A program made the position numbers and the translations under genes. This document shows positions 53,375 through 63,186 of a stretch of 64,000 nucleotides of DNA, piece after piece. Source of the DNA: an uncultured Alphaproteobacteria bacterium (GTDB taxonomy: Bacteria; Pseudomonadota; Alphaproteobacteria; Rhodobacterales; Rhodobacteraceae). The notes beneath the pieces were generated by a model. It was not told the DNA's origin. It did not search any database and saw nothing but the letters and a program-made list of their open reading frames with translations. Each line of letters opens with the position of its first letter. Position 1 is the stretch's first letter. The stretch is taken from contig CACAMI010000001.1 in NCBI GenBank assembly GCA_902533625.1, positions 1-64,000 on the forward strand, read 5' to 3'.

Positions 53375-53896
53375 ATGAAAAAATATTTAATTATTTATTC
53401 TACCGTAGACGGGCAGACAAAGAAAATTTCTGAAAGAATTTCCAATAGACTAAAGAAAAAAGGCAGCGTTACCATATTGTCATTAGAAAAAGCTAATAAG
53501 GAAGATATAGATAAATTTGATTTTATATTAATAGGCGCCAGCATAAGATATGGAAAGCACAGAGATAATTTATTTAAATTTATAAAGGATAATAAAACAA
53601 CTTTAGAGTCAAAAATGACAGCATTTTTCTCTGTTAATGTAGTGGCAAGGAAACCTGAAAAAAGTGAAGCAGACACTAACCCGTATATAAAAAAATTTAT
53701 ATTTTTGTCGGATTGGAAGCCTAACTATTTAACTGTGTTTGCAGGAAAAATTGATTACCCAAAATTAAGAACATTAGATAAAATTATGATTAGAATAATA
53801 ATGTGGTTAACTAAAGGTCCTACAGATATAAGTATCTCTCACGAATTCACAGATTGGGAGAAAGTGGACAAATTTACAGAAAAAATATCGTCTTAA
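53375..53896 (+). CDS. hemG: Protoporphyrinogen oxidase HemG (flavodoxin type)
   Basis: FMN flavoprotein that oxidises protoporphyrinogen IX, coupled to quinone. The 173-aa protein has the flavodoxin phosphate loop YSTVDGQTKKIS, then IGASIRYGKH and SVNVVARKPEK, which nearly match E. coli HemG (IGASIRYGHY, SVNLVARKPEK). KIDYPKLRTLDKIMI and TDWEKV also align. It lies 8 nt after hemE, in the slot where alphaproteobacteria normally have hemJ, and is probably co-transcribed with hemE. Unusual for this class; transfer from a gammaproteobacterium is one explanation. Confidence 0.9.
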   Translation: MKKYLIIYSTVDGQTKKISERISNRLKKKGSVTILSLEKANKEDIDKFDFILIGASIRYGKHRDNLFKFIKDNKTTLESKMTAFFSVNVVARKPEKSEADTNPYIKKFIFLSDWKPNYLTVFAGKIDYPKLRTLDKIMIRIIMWLTKGPTDISISHEFTDWEKVDKFTEKISS

Positions 53897-53905
53897 AATG
53901 TTTTA

Positions 53906-53934
53906 TTGACTTATAATGTGTTTTTCTTTAAAAG
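53906..53934 (+). promoter_or_regulatory. Possible promoter upstream of rho
   Basis: TTGACT (53906-53911) and TAAAAG (53929-53934) are 17 bp apart in the 92-bp hemG-rho gap. The -10 box is a 4/6 match, so this is weak. It would give rho its own transcript with a ~50-nt leader. Confidence 0.3.
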
Positions 53935-53988
53935 AAACGTCATTCTTTCTCATCACTTTACGTTCATCTCAAAATTAAATTAACAGTT

Positions 53989-55272
53989 ATGATAGATATA
54001 GCTAAAACATCTCACTTATCATTAAGTGAACTAAAGACTAAAAGTCCTGCGGATCTGGTATTATTAGCTGAAAAACTGGAAATAGAAAACGCATCTACTA
54101 TGCGTAAGGGTGATATAATGTTTGCTATTTTAAAAGAAATGGCACAGGAGGGAGCAGAAATATCAGGTGATGGTGTATTGGAAGTTTTACAAGATGGTTT
54201 TGGTTTTTTAAGATCAATCGATGCGAACTATTTACCAGGTCCCGATGATATATATGTAAGCCCATCTCAGATACGGAAATTTTCTCTTAGAACGGGTGAT
54301 ACAGTCGAAGGAGTAATTAGAGCTCCGAATGAAGGAGAGCGATATTTTGGGCTAGTTAAGGTTAGTAAAATTAATTTCTCGGACCCAGAGGGTGCGAAGC
54401 ACAAGGTACACTTTGATAATCTAACCCCTTTATACCCTGACGAACGACTTCGGTTAGAGATTGAAGATCCAACCATAAAGGATAAATCTGCAAGAGTAAT
54501 AGACTTAGTAGCCCCAATTGGAAAGGGTCAGCGTTCTTTGATCGTAGCACCCCCCAGGACTGGAAAGACTGTAATTCTACAGAATATTGCTAACTCAATA
54601 GAGCAAAATCACCCTGAAGTATATCTTATTGTATTACTTGTGGATGAACGACCTGAGGAAGTTACGGATATGCAAAGATCTGTAAAAGGGGAGGTTATTT
54701 CTTCTACTTTTGATGAACCCGCAACAAGGCATGTGGCAGTCTCTGAAATGGTTATTGAGAAATCGAAAAGGTTGGTGGAACATAAAAGAGATGTTGTCAT
54801 ACTTTTAGATAGTATAACAAGGTTAGGAAGAGCCTTTAACACAGTGGTTCCTTCCTCTGGTAAGGTGCTAACAGGAGGTGTTGATGCTAACGCGCTTCAG
54901 AGACCAAAGAGATTTTTCGGAGCTGCGAGGAATATAGAAGAAGGTGGCTCTTTAACCATTGTTTCAACTGCACTTATTGATACAGGCAGTAGAATGGATG
55001 AGGTTATATTCGAGGAATTTAAAGGAACAGGAAATTCGGAGCTTGTTTTAGATAGAAAAGTCGCTGATAAAAGAGTTTTCCCATCAATTGACATTTTAAA
55101 GTCGGGTACAAGAAAAGAAGACCTGCTTATGGAGAAAGGTGAACTTGCAAAGGTTTATGTTCTTCGAAGAATTTTAAACCCTATGGGAACCACTGATGCA
55201 ATAGAATTCCTTCTTGGAAAATTAAAACAAACAAAGTCAAACTCAGATTTTTTTGATTCAATGAATACCTAG
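53989..55272 (+). CDS. rho: Transcription termination factor Rho
   Basis: Hexameric RNA helicase that ends transcription. The 427-aa protein has the N-terminal helical domain, the cold-shock-like RNA-binding domain ([10 protein letters not shown] at ~65), P-loop APPRTGKT at ~187, Walker [17 protein letters not shown] and the R-loop/Q-loop region. No insertion is present. It lies in the standard order hemE-(heme gene)-rho-mnmE. Confidence 0.98.
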   Translation: MIDIAKTSHLSLSELKTKSPADLVLLAEKLEIENASTMRKGDIMFAILKEMAQEGAEISGDGVLEVLQDGFGFLRSIDANYLPGPDDIYVSPSQIRKFSLRTGDTVEGVIRAPNEGERYFGLVKVSKINFSDPEGAKHKVHFDNLTPLYPDERLRLEIEDPTIKDKSARVIDLVAPIGKGQRSLIVAPPRTGKTVILQNIANSIEQNHPEVYLIVLLVDERPEEVTDMQRSVKGEVISSTFDEPATRHVAVSEMVIEKSKRLVEHKRDVVILLDSITRLGRAFNTVVPSSGKVLTGGVDANALQRPKRFFGAARNIEEGGSLTIVSTALIDTGSRMDEVIFEEFKGTGNSELVLDRKVADKRVFPSIDILKSGTRKEDLLMEKGELAKVYVLRRILNPMGTTDAIEFLLGKLKQTKSNSDFFDSMNT

Positions 55273-55286
55273 GATTTTCTTAATAT

Positions 55287-56603
55287 ATGGGAAATATGGT
55301 AGAGACTGTTTTCGCAAAATCTTCTGGAGCGGGTGTCTCTGCGATATGTGTCATCAGGATTAGTGGACCATACGCGCTAAAAACCATTAACACACTTTTA
55401 AAATCAGATCTTAAATCTCCACCTAGGTATGCGGTATTGCGAACCCTATGGTGGGGTAAAGTTAAATTAGATCAAGCTCTAATAATTTATTTTGCAAAAG
55501 ACAGTAGTTTTACTGGAGAAGAAACAGTAGAGATACACCTTCATGGAAGTAAAGCTATTATTGATATGACTTTTAATGCGTTAAATTCTTTCGAAAATAT
55601 TAGACCGGCCGGTCCAGGAGATTTCACATTACAAGCTCTTAAAAATGGTAAACTGAACTTATCTCAAGTAGAAGGTTTGGCCAATTTAATTAATGCAGAA
55701 ACAGAAGCACAAAAAATTTTAGCGGACAAACTTTTCTCTGGAAGTTTCAATAAAACTGTAGAGTGTTGGAGGTCTAAGTTATTGAATATAAAGGCAAATA
55801 TAGAGGCAAGCATTGATTTTTCCGAGGAAAATATCGAACTAGATATTGAGGGAGAGGTTAAGAAACCCATTGATGAGATAATTGGAGAAATATCAAAAGA
55901 GGTGAGTGGTAGCTTCTACGTAGAAAAGATCAATAGGGGTTTTGAAGTTGCTATTGTCGGAGGTCCGAATGTTGGTAAATCCACATTGTTGAATTGTTTA
56001 GTTGGTGAGGAAGTGTCTATAGTTTCTGAAATACCTGGAACTACTAGAGATGTTATTGAAAAGAAGGTCAATATCGGCGGTCATTTGGTTTCCATTTTTG
56101 ATTGTGCTGGTTTGAGAGAAACAGTGGATCCAATCGAAAAAATTGGTGTGGAGAGAGCCGAAAAACGGGCTAATTCTAGTGATTTGAGAATTTTTCTTAA
56201 GGATACCCCAGGAGAAGAAGATCCAATATCAATAGAAAGGAAGAAAAATGACATTGTTCTTATGTCGAAAACAGATATTAAAAATGGATTCGAAGGCTAT
56301 TTAGGAATTTCTGGAAAGACGGGGGAAGGAGTCATAGATTTGACTGAGCTTATAAGTAGACAAGTTGGAGAATATTTTAAAAAATGTGGATCCACTTGCA
56401 ATAATAGGCACAGAAATGCTATGGGGAAGGCTATAAAGTCAATGGAAATGGCGAAAGAAAACTTAAAGGATATAGTTGTAAACATTGAATTTGTAGCTGA
56501 GGATATAAGGCAAGCACTTTTGAATTTGGAAGATCTTTTGGGTAAAATCGATATAGAAGAGGTTTATGGTGAAATTTTCTCTAGGTTTTGTATTGGAAAG
56601 TAG
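55287..56603 (+). CDS. mnmE: tRNA modification GTPase MnmE
   Basis: With MnmG, installs the cmnm5 group on wobble U34. The 438-aa protein has the THF-binding N-terminal domain (ETVFAKSSGAGVSAICVIRISG, GPGDFTLQALKNGKLNLSQ) and a G domain within a helical domain (GGPNVGKSTLL, DCAGLRE, G4 as SKTD in place of NKxD). The C-terminal catalytic FCIGK is intact. Its stop abuts the mnmG ATG with no gap, so coupled translation is expected. Confidence 0.97.
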   Translation: MGNMVETVFAKSSGAGVSAICVIRISGPYALKTINTLLKSDLKSPPRYAVLRTLWWGKVKLDQALIIYFAKDSSFTGEETVEIHLHGSKAIIDMTFNALNSFENIRPAGPGDFTLQALKNGKLNLSQVEGLANLINAETEAQKILADKLFSGSFNKTVECWRSKLLNIKANIEASIDFSEENIELDIEGEVKKPIDEIIGEISKEVSGSFYVEKINRGFEVAIVGGPNVGKSTLLNCLVGEEVSIVSEIPGTTRDVIEKKVNIGGHLVSIFDCAGLRETVDPIEKIGVERAEKRANSSDLRIFLKDTPGEEDPISIERKKNDIVLMSKTDIKNGFEGYLGISGKTGEGVIDLTELISRQVGEYFKKCGSTCNNRHRNAMGKAIKSMEMAKENLKDIVVNIEFVAEDIRQALLNLEDLLGKIDIEEVYGEIFSRFCIGK

Positions 56604-58475
56604 ATGTTTCACGTGAAACATATTTATGATGTTGTAGTAATTGGAGGGGGGCATGCTGGTGTAGAAGCTGCCCACGCAGCAAACAGATTAGGAATGAACA
56701 CCGCTCTGGTCACCCACAGTTTTTCTAAAATAGGAGAAATGTCATGTAATCCAGCTATAGGAGGATTGGGAAAAGGCCACCTGGTTCGAGAGATAGATGC
56801 TTTAGGCGGACTGATGGGTGTCGTAGCTGATAAAGCTGGAATACAGTTCAGACTTCTTAATAGAAAGAAGGGTCCCGCTGTAAGGGGACCAAGAACACAA
56901 GCCGATAGAAAGATTTATCGCAGAGAAATGCAAAAGCTTATATCTAATACTTCTAATTTGTCAGTGATTGAAGGGGAAGTTACAGACATATTAATTAAAG
57001 GCGGTTCTATAAGGGGTATAGTTTTAGGCGAAAAAGAGGAAGTATTATCTAAATCTGTAATTCTTACAACTGGAACTTTTTTAAATGGTATAATCCATAT
57101 AGGAAAAGAGAAAATAGAGGGTGGACGCCTAGGGGAAAATGCATCAAAAAAATTGGCAGAAAAGCTATATTCTTTAGGAATAGTTACAGGTAGGTTAAAA
57201 ACAGGTACTCCACCCAGGTTGCTTAAGTCTAGTATAAATTGGGATTGTGTAAGCTATCAAGATGCCGATGAGGAACCGCAAATGTTTTCTTTTCTTCACC
57301 AAAAGCCTTTTAATAGACAAATTAAGTGTGGAATTACATACACAAACAAAGAGACCCACACTGTTATTGAAAATAATCTTAAAAATTCTGCCATATATGG
57401 AGGAGATATCGATAGTAGTGGTCCAAGGTACTGCCCCTCTATAGAGGACAAAATTGTTCGCTTTTCTGAAAGAGATTACCACCAGGTTTTTCTAGAGCCT
57501 GAAGGTTTAGATTCCTCTGTAATTTATCCAAATGGCATTTCCACTTCTATGCCGGAGGATATACAAAAGGAATATATTTCAACGATAAAGGGTTTAGAGA
57601 GCGCTGAAATTTTACAACCAGGCTATGCAATAGAATATGATTATATAGACCCAAGGTTTTTAGATAGAACGCTTAGATTGGATAAATTAGAAGGTTTCTA
57701 TTTAGCAGGCCAGATAAATGGAACAACAGGTTACGAAGAAGCAGCTGCGCAGGGTTTGGTAGCTGGTTTAAACGCAGCCCTATGGGTAAAAAACATGGAA
57801 CCGGCAATTTTTAGGAGGTCTGAATGCTATATCGGAGTATTAGTAGATGATCTAGTAACTAGGGGAGTAAGTGAACCATATAGAATGTTTACTTCGAGGG
57901 CTGAGTATAGACTTATATTGCGTTCAGATAATGCTGATACAAGGTTGACTAATTATGGAAGACGAATTGGCAGTGTAGACAAGCTCAGATATGAGATTTT
58001 CTTTGAGAAAACAAAACAGATTTCTAAGCACAAAACCATTGTCAAAAATAGGCTTTTCTCACCAAATGAAATTGAAAAAAAAGGGATATTAATTAATAAG
58101 GATGGAGTCAAAAGATCTCTATACAAGCTAATTTCCTACCCAAATATCAGTAGAGAGAAGATCGAAGCTATTTATCCTGAATACAAAACTATACCAGAAG
58201 ATATAAAAATCCAGATTGAAAATGATGCGCGTTATGATACATACATAAGACGACAAGAAAACGAAATTGAAATGCTAAAAAGGGATAATTCCTATAAGAT
58301 ACCAAATAATTTCAATTATAGTGACGTTATAGGTTTATCTAATGAACTTTCTAGCAAGCTCACACAAATAAAACCTCAATCTCTTGATCAAGCGGGACGA
58401 ATAGAAGGAATGACACCTGCAGCCCTAACATTAATACTTATGAGGTTGAAAACCCAAAATAAAAAGCAGGCTTGA
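56604..58475 (+). CDS. mnmG: tRNA uridine-5-carboxymethylaminomethyl modification enzyme MnmG
   Basis: FAD partner of MnmE. The 623-aa protein has [17 protein letters not shown] (FAD), [23 protein letters not shown], the conserved cysteine segment and the C-terminal helical domain binding MnmE ([14 protein letters not shown]). The first six codons (MFHVKH) are formed by a parS palindrome. It overlaps rsmG by 4 bp at the end. Confidence 0.98.
   Translation: MFHVKHIYDVVVIGGGHAGVEAAHAANRLGMNTALVTHSFSKIGEMSCNPAIGGLGKGHLVREIDALGGLMGVVADKAGIQFRLLNRKKGPAVRGPRTQADRKIYRREMQKLISNTSNLSVIEGEVTDILIKGGSIRGIVLGEKEEVLSKSVILTTGTFLNGIIHIGKEKIEGGRLGENASKKLAEKLYSLGIVTGRLKTGTPPRLLKSSINWDCVSYQDADEEPQMFSFLHQKPFNRQIKCGITYTNKETHTVIENNLKNSAIYGGDIDSSGPRYCPSIEDKIVRFSERDYHQVFLEPEGLDSSVIYPNGISTSMPEDIQKEYISTIKGLESAEILQPGYAIEYDYIDPRFLDRTLRLDKLEGFYLAGQINGTTGYEEAAAQGLVAGLNAALWVKNMEPAIFRRSECYIGVLVDDLVTRGVSEPYRMFTSRAEYRLILRSDNADTRLTNYGRRIGSVDKLRYEIFFEKTKQISKHKTIVKNRLFSPNEIEKKGILINKDGVKRSLYKLISYPNISREKIEAIYPEYKTIPEDIKIQIENDARYDTYIRRQENEIEMLKRDNSYKIPNNFNYSDVIGLSNELSSKLTQIKPQSLDQAGRIEGMTPAALTLILMRLKTQNKKQA
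56605..56620. other. parS centromere site 1 (TGTTTCACGTGAAACA)
   Basis: A perfect 16-bp palindrome identical to the classical ParB-binding parS consensus. It begins at the second base of the mnmG start codon, so the codons read MFHVKH. It is about 4.4 kb from the candidate oriC and 3.3 kb before parB. Confidence 0.93.
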
Positions 58476-59104
58476 TGACTGTTGATTTTTTTGGGAATGT
58501 TTCACGTGAAACAAAAAACAGTTTCATGGTTTTTGAAGAAATATTAGAAAAGTGGAATAGAAAAATCAATTTAGTGTCTTCGGCCACAATAAATGATTTT
58601 AGGGAGAGGCATGTTCTAGACAGCTTACAACTGATTCAATTTGCAAAAACAGTAAAAGGTGTTTGGCTAGATATCGGTTCAGGGGGCGGATTTCCTGGAA
58701 TACCATTGGCAATATATTCGAAAGAGAAATATCCTGAGTTTAAGTTTAATTTCATGGACAGCAATTCAAAGAAATGTTTGTTTTTGGAGGAGGTTTGCAG
58801 AAAATTAAATATTGAGGGTAATGTTATATGTGATAGGATAGAGGCGGCACCTATTGTCAGTTGTGATTATGTTGTATCTAGAGCCTTGGCGCCATTGGAT
58901 GATTTGTTGGGTTATTCAAAAAGGCACAGGAAATTTATGGGTAAGTCATTGTTTTTAAAAGGAAAAAAATTTAGGGAAGAAATATTGCATGCCAAATCTC
59001 GTTGGCATTTTAGTTATAAGGTCCATCAAAGCTTAAGTCATAAAGATGGTAAAATAGTTGAAATTGATCACCACAAGTTGTTGAATGAGGTGGAGCATGA
59101 TTAA
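58472..59104 (+). CDS. rsmG: 16S rRNA m7G527 methyltransferase RsmG (GidB)
   Basis: SAM-dependent methyltransferase acting on G527 of 16S rRNA; loss confers low-level streptomycin resistance in other bacteria. The 210-aa protein has [23 protein letters not shown], the SAM loop [17 protein letters not shown], and [18 protein letters not shown] near the N-terminus is encoded by a parS site. It overlaps mnmG by 4 bp and parA by 8 bp. Confidence 0.96.
   Translation: MMTVDFFGNVSRETKNSFMVFEEILEKWNRKINLVSSATINDFRERHVLDSLQLIQFAKTVKGVWLDIGSGGGFPGIPLAIYSKEKYPEFKFNFMDSNSKKCLFLEEVCRKLNIEGNVICDRIEAAPIVSCDYVVSRALAPLDDLLGYSKRHRKFMGKSLFLKGKKFREEILHAKSRWHFSYKVHQSLSHKDGKIVEIDHHKLLNEVEHD
58498..58513. other. 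parS centromere site 2 (TGTTTCACGTGAAACA)
   Basis: A second perfect 16-bp parS palindrome, in codons for NVSRET of rsmG, 1.9 kb from site 1 and 1.4 kb before parB. In many bacteria rsmG carries a parS here. Together with parAB it marks the origin-proximal centromere. Confidence 0.93.
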
Positions 59105-59885
59105 TTCTCAGCCCCATGTTATATCTGTGTCCAATCAAAAGGGCGGTGTGGGTAAAACAACTACCGCAATTAATTTGGGAACGTCTCTGGCAGCAGTAGG
59201 TAAAAAGGTTCTCTTAGTTGACTTAGACCCTCAGGGAAATGCTTCTACAGGACTTGGCATAGAAGTTAAAGAAAGGAAGAATACGACATACGATGTTATT
59301 TTAGGAACTAAAGCACTTTCTGAAACCATAAAAGAAACTAAGGTGCCTGGCTTACATATAGCACCGTCAAACACAGATTTGTCTTCAGCAGACATAGACT
59401 TAAGTCAGGATAGAAAAAGGGTTTTACGACTTAAAGAATCATTAACTGGAGATTTTTTTAATTCATTGGATTATGTATTAATCGACTGTCCACCTGCCCT
59501 AAATATTTTAACAGTTAATGCTTTTGTGGCTTCTACATCTGTGCTCGTGCCTTTACAAACAGAGTTTTTCGCATTGGAAGGTCTTTCACAATTAATTCTG
59601 ACTATACAAGAAGTAAGAAAAAACCTTAACAAGAACTTAAAGATACATGGGATTGTTTTAACAATGTATGATCGAAGAAATAAACATGCCCAATCTGTAG
59701 AAGATGATGTACGTGAAAATCTGGGAGAGTTGGTATTCGATACGGTGGTTCCAAGAAATGTAAGGTTAAGTGAAGCGTCATCATATGCTTTACCAGCCGT
59801 TATATACGATCAAAAGTGTAGTGGAGCACTGGCTTATCAAAAACTTGCTGCTGAACTATTGAAGAGGCAGGAGAAAATTAATTAA
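59097..59885 (+). CDS. parA: Chromosome partitioning ATPase ParA (Soj)
   Basis: Walker-type ATPase that moves ParB-parS complexes during chromosome segregation. The deviant P-loop KGGVGKTTTAINLG, LLVDLDPQGNASTG and LIDCPPALNILT are diagnostic. The track start is 59085; ATG 59097 ([10 protein letters not shown]) has GAGGTGGAG just upstream and overlaps the rsmG stop by 8 bp, so it is preferred. About 262 aa, normal for the chromosomal ParA of alphaproteobacteria. Operon with parB (15-nt gap). Confidence 0.97.
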   Translation: MINSQPHVISVSNQKGGVGKTTTAINLGTSLAAVGKKVLLVDLDPQGNASTGLGIEVKERKNTTYDVILGTKALSETIKETKVPGLHIAPSNTDLSSADIDLSQDRKRVLRLKESLTGDFFNSLDYVLIDCPPALNILTVNAFVASTSVLVPLQTEFFALEGLSQLILTIQEVRKNLNKNLKIHGIVLTMYDRRNKHAQSVEDDVRENLGELVFDTVVPRNVRLSEASSYALPAVIYDQKCSGALAYQKLAAELLKRQEKIN

Positions 59886-59900
59886 AACACATGGTTTCTT

Positions 59901-60803
59901 ATGAATAAAAAAAGTTTAGGCAGAGGACTTTCATCCCTTCTTTCAGAGACACAAATTGATCTAAACAATGATCAAGATATAAACTTCGTAGAGGATCCTA
60001 GTAATATAAAAAGGTCCAAGACACTTTCCTTAATACCAATTGAAAAAATACAACCAAACAGGAATCAACCCAGAAAGACTTTTTCTGGAGAGGAATTGAC
60101 CGAATTAAAGAATTCCATAGAATCTAAAGGGTTACTTCAACCAATTATTGTTAGAGAAAAAGGTGGGCACTATGAAATAGTGGCAGGGGAAAGGCGTTGG
60201 AGAGCCGCTCAATTAGCTCAACTTCACGAGATACCAGCTATTATAAAAGAGTTAACGGATATTGAGGTACTGGAAATTGCTATAATAGAAAATATTCAGA
60301 GAAGTAATTTGAATCCTTATGAAGAGGCTTTGGGATACAAGCAACTTTTGGAGAAATTTAATTATACTCAAGAAGAGCTTGCTTCCAATCTTGGAAAGTC
60401 AAGAGTATATATTACAAATTTAACTCGATTGTTAAACCTCCCCGATAGCGTACTTAAGTTTCTAAAAGATGGCACAATAACAGTAGGCCATGCTAGAGCT
60501 TTGATAGGCGTAGATAAAGCCTTAGAAATAGCAAAGTCGATTGTAAAAAACGAATTATCAGTTAGAGAAACCGAAAGACTAGTAAAAGAATTTTCAGAAA
60601 AGAAACTAAAGTCAAAAAGTACACTAAAAGCAAAAGATGCAGACACCCAAATGCTGGAAAGTGACCTATCGGCAGAACTTGGTTTTCCCGTTTCAATTTC
60701 TCATAATGAAGGAGAAAAGCGGGGAAGATTAGTTTTTAACTACAGGAATTTAGAAGACTTAGACCGGGTTATTAACATAATTTTGAAGAAAACAAGTGAT
60801 TAG
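59901..60803 (+). CDS. parB: Chromosome partitioning protein ParB (Spo0J-like CTPase)
   Basis: Binds parS, loads onto DNA as a CTP-gated clamp and stimulates ParA. The 300-aa protein opens KKSLGRGLSSLL, has the box GERRWRAAQLA and ENIQRSNLNPYEEALGY (CTP/clamp motifs). The helix-turn-helix region SNLGKSRVYITNLTRLLNLP follows, then GHARALIG and a C-terminal dimerisation domain. It pairs with the two parS sites in mnmG and rsmG. Convergent with hemW with a 4-bp overlap. Confidence 0.97.
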   Translation: MNKKSLGRGLSSLLSETQIDLNNDQDINFVEDPSNIKRSKTLSLIPIEKIQPNRNQPRKTFSGEELTELKNSIESKGLLQPIIVREKGGHYEIVAGERRWRAAQLAQLHEIPAIIKELTDIEVLEIAIIENIQRSNLNPYEEALGYKQLLEKFNYTQEELASNLGKSRVYITNLTRLLNLPDSVLKFLKDGTITVGHARALIGVDKALEIAKSIVKNELSVRETERLVKEFSEKKLKSKSTLKAKDADTQMLESDLSAELGFPVSISHNEGEKRGRLVFNYRNLEDLDRVINIILKKTSD

Positions 60804-61969
60804 TTTAGAAGGTGACTCAAGATCGAGTTTAGTAATAACTCCCCTTTTTCTGTAGTAAATAGGCTGTTATGGGACTTATTTATCAAACCCATGTCTATTA
60901 ATTCCTCAACCTTAGTTAAAGACAATTTTGATTCTGAAAGACTATTAAATCGTTCAATATTCAGACCTTCCTTAAGTCTAAATGACATTACAGCGTATTC
61001 CTTAGCTTGGTCTATAAAGGACAAGGGCATACTAACTGAATAGATCTCACCCCCATTTTTTAAAACGCCCCCGAGCCATTTCATAGGATTTTTATGGCTC
61101 TCCGTTTCATGTTTAGTGCCATTTACTGAAATCCTTCCAGACGCTCCTGGGCCTATTCCAATAAAATCACCATATCTCCAGTAATTGAGATTGTGGACAC
61201 TTTCATGACCTTTAGTTGCAAAATTTGAAATTTCGTAATGTATCAATTCATTATTTTTACAGATCTCTTTTGTTTTTGTATAAAAAGCACATGATTTGCT
61301 ATCGTTAGGCAAACCCCTTAAACGATTTTTTTGTTGTAACTTAAAGAATGGAGTGCCTGGTTCAATCGTAAGTTGATAAAGTGACAGATGTTGAGGGTCC
61401 AAACTCATAGCTCTTTTTAATTCGTTTTCCCATTCCCCTATGGTCTGATTTTGTCTTCCATAAATTAAATCAAAACTGGATGTTTTGAAGCACTGCCTTG
61501 CGGAATCAAAAGCCCTTAAAGCATCATTTACAGAGTGTAACCTTCCAAGACTTTTTAGGTCACGATCATTAAGGGCCTGAATACCTAGAGAACATCGGTT
61601 AACTCCTGAAGCTGAATAAGATTTAAACTTACCGTATTCCACTGATGTTGGGTTAGCTTCTAAACTGATTTCAGCATCTGATGATACTTTAAATTCCTTA
61701 GAAATTTCATTTATAACTTCATAAACTAATCGCGAACTCATCAAACTTGGGGTTCCCCCACCGAAGTAAATTGAATGAACAAGATTACTGTCAACTTGTG
61801 TAGCTGAAATTCTTAAAGCCCTTTTATAGGCGGCGCTCCAACTGTCCATGTCAATTTTTTCAGAAACATAACTATTGAAATCACAATAAGGACAAAGGCT
61901 TTGGCAAAAAGGCCAGTGGATATAGATTCCTATTCCATCTTCCTTGAGATTTTTCTTCTTTTTTTCCAA
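60800..61969 (-). CDS. hemW: Radical SAM heme chaperone HemW
   Basis: Heme-trafficking radical SAM protein, formerly called oxygen-independent coproporphyrinogen oxidase. The 389-aa protein opens with YIHWPFCQSLCPYCDF, which gives the CxxxCxxC Fe-S motif and the Phe after the last Cys. FGGGTPSLM and GVNRCSLGIQALND are typical. It is shorter than true HemN. In other alphaproteobacteria rdgB or rph lies upstream; here only a 126-bp gap separates it from the transporter genes. Confidence 0.93.
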   Translation of the reverse strand: MEKKKKNLKEDGIGIYIHWPFCQSLCPYCDFNSYVSEKIDMDSWSAAYKRALRISATQVDSNLVHSIYFGGGTPSLMSSRLVYEVINEISKEFKVSSDAEISLEANPTSVEYGKFKSYSASGVNRCSLGIQALNDRDLKSLGRLHSVNDALRAFDSARQCFKTSSFDLIYGRQNQTIGEWENELKRAMSLDPQHLSLYQLTIEPGTPFFKLQQKNRLRGLPNDSKSCAFYTKTKEICKNNELIHYEISNFATKGHESVHNLNYWRYGDFIGIGPGASGRISVNGTKHETESHKNPMKWLGGVLKNGGEIYSVSMPLSFIDQAKEYAVMSFRLKEGLNIERFNSLSESKLSLTKVEELIDMGLINKSHNSLFTTEKGELLLNSILSHLLN

Positions 61970-62059
61970 AAATGTCCAACTCTCTAAAAGATTTGATTAC
62001 ACTATATGGAGGAGAGCAATAAAATAAACTATATTTTTAAGAAGCCAAATCATTTAAAT

Positions 62060-62085
62060 GTGGGCCCCACCTTAGTGGAACCCAC
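62060..62085 (-). terminator. Stem-loop after the BMP gene
   Basis: GTGGG, CC, CCAC, CTTA, GTGG, AA, CCCAC folds into a two-part stem 10 nt past the BMP-protein stop. It lacks a U-tract on the minus strand, so it may stabilise the transcript end or give Rho-assisted termination. Confidence 0.4.
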
Positions 62086-62095
62086 TTCTGAAAGT

Positions 62096-63166
62096 TTATT
62101 GAGGAATATCTCCTTCTATGCCTTCAACATAAAAATTCATTCCCAAAAGCGTTCCATCGTCAGCTGTTTCACCTTCTGCCAACCAAGCACTACCATCCTG
62201 CCTGTTTATTGGTCCAGTGAAAGAATGGGTTCTTCCTCCTGCAATTGCAACAGCAAGGTTCATTGCTTCTGCTCGAACATCCATTGGAATTTTTTCATGA
62301 AAGCCACCGAGCGCAGCCATTCCAGGGGCTAATCCGTCCCAGGTATCAGTACTCTCCCATGTGCCGTCAAGTGCAGCTTGAACTCTAGCTATGTAGTATG
62401 GATCCCAGTCGTCGATTATTGAGCCCAGTCTAGCGTTTGGTCCAAATTGTAACATGTCTGAGGCTTGTCCAAATGCAAACACCCCTCTCTCTTCAGCAAC
62501 TGTAAGTGGCGAAGGGCTATCAGTATGCGCCATCAACACGTCAGCACCTTGGTCTATTAATGCGTTAGCAGCATCTGCCTCTTTAGCAGGATCAAACCAA
62601 GTGAAAACCCAGACTATTTTGAATTTCACATTTGGATTAGCAGCTTTGGCTGCCAAATAAGCCGCATTTATTCCACGTACTACTTCAGGTATTGGGAAAG
62701 AGGCTATATAGCCCACAACATTAGACTTAGTCATTTTTCCAGCTATGTGCCCTATAACACTTCTACCTTCATAAAATCTTGCAGAATATGTTGACACGTT
62801 ATCGGCTCTTTTATAACCAGTTGCATGCTCAAATTTCACATTTGGAAATTTTGCAGCAACATTCATCACTGGATCCATGTAGCCAAAGGATGTTGCAAAT
62901 ATCATATCATGTCCAGAAAGTGCCATTTGTGTCATAACTCTTTCTGCATCAGCGCCTTCTGGGACATTCTCGGCAAAAGTAGTTTCTACTCTATCGCCAA
63001 ATGCTTTCTCCACAGCTTTCCTACCTTGGTCGTGTTGGTAGGTCCAACCAAAGTCGCCCGGTGGTCCCACGTATACGAATCCAACTTTAAGATCAGCAGC
63101 AAACACTCCTGAACCTAATAATAGAATCCCTGATAAAGTGAGAAAAAAGTTGATTATTTTTTTCAT
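62096..63166 (-). CDS. BMP family ABC transporter substrate-binding protein
   Basis: Periplasmic binding protein of the BMP/PnrA family, which bind purine and other nucleosides or related compounds. The 356-aa precursor has a Sec signal peptide (MKKIINFFLTLSGILLLGSG then VFAADL). There is no lipobox Cys, so it is soluble. Family features are KVGFVYVGPPGDFGWTY, IFATSFGYMDPV and FPIPEVVRGINAAY. It follows the permease gene by 20 nt on the same strand. The substrate is unproven. Confidence 0.93.
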   Translation of the reverse strand: MKKIINFFLTLSGILLLGSGVFAADLKVGFVYVGPPGDFGWTYQHDQGRKAVEKAFGDRVETTFAENVPEGADAERVMTQMALSGHDMIFATSFGYMDPVMNVAAKFPNVKFEHATGYKRADNVSTYSARFYEGRSVIGHIAGKMTKSNVVGYIASFPIPEVVRGINAAYLAAKAANPNVKFKIVWVFTWFDPAKEADAANALIDQGADVLMAHTDSPSPLTVAEERGVFAFGQASDMLQFGPNARLGSIIDDWDPYYIARVQAALDGTWESTDTWDGLAPGMAALGGFHEKIPMDVRAEAMNLAVAIAGGRTHSFTGPINRQDGSAWLAEGETADDGTLLGMNFYVEGIEGDIPQ

Positions 63167-63186
63167 AAGTCCTCCTTGTTTTGTTG

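Noticed and set aside
59710-59719. ACGTGAAAA in parA as a parS half-site
   Set aside because: Only part of one arm matches, with no palindromic partner; likely chance.
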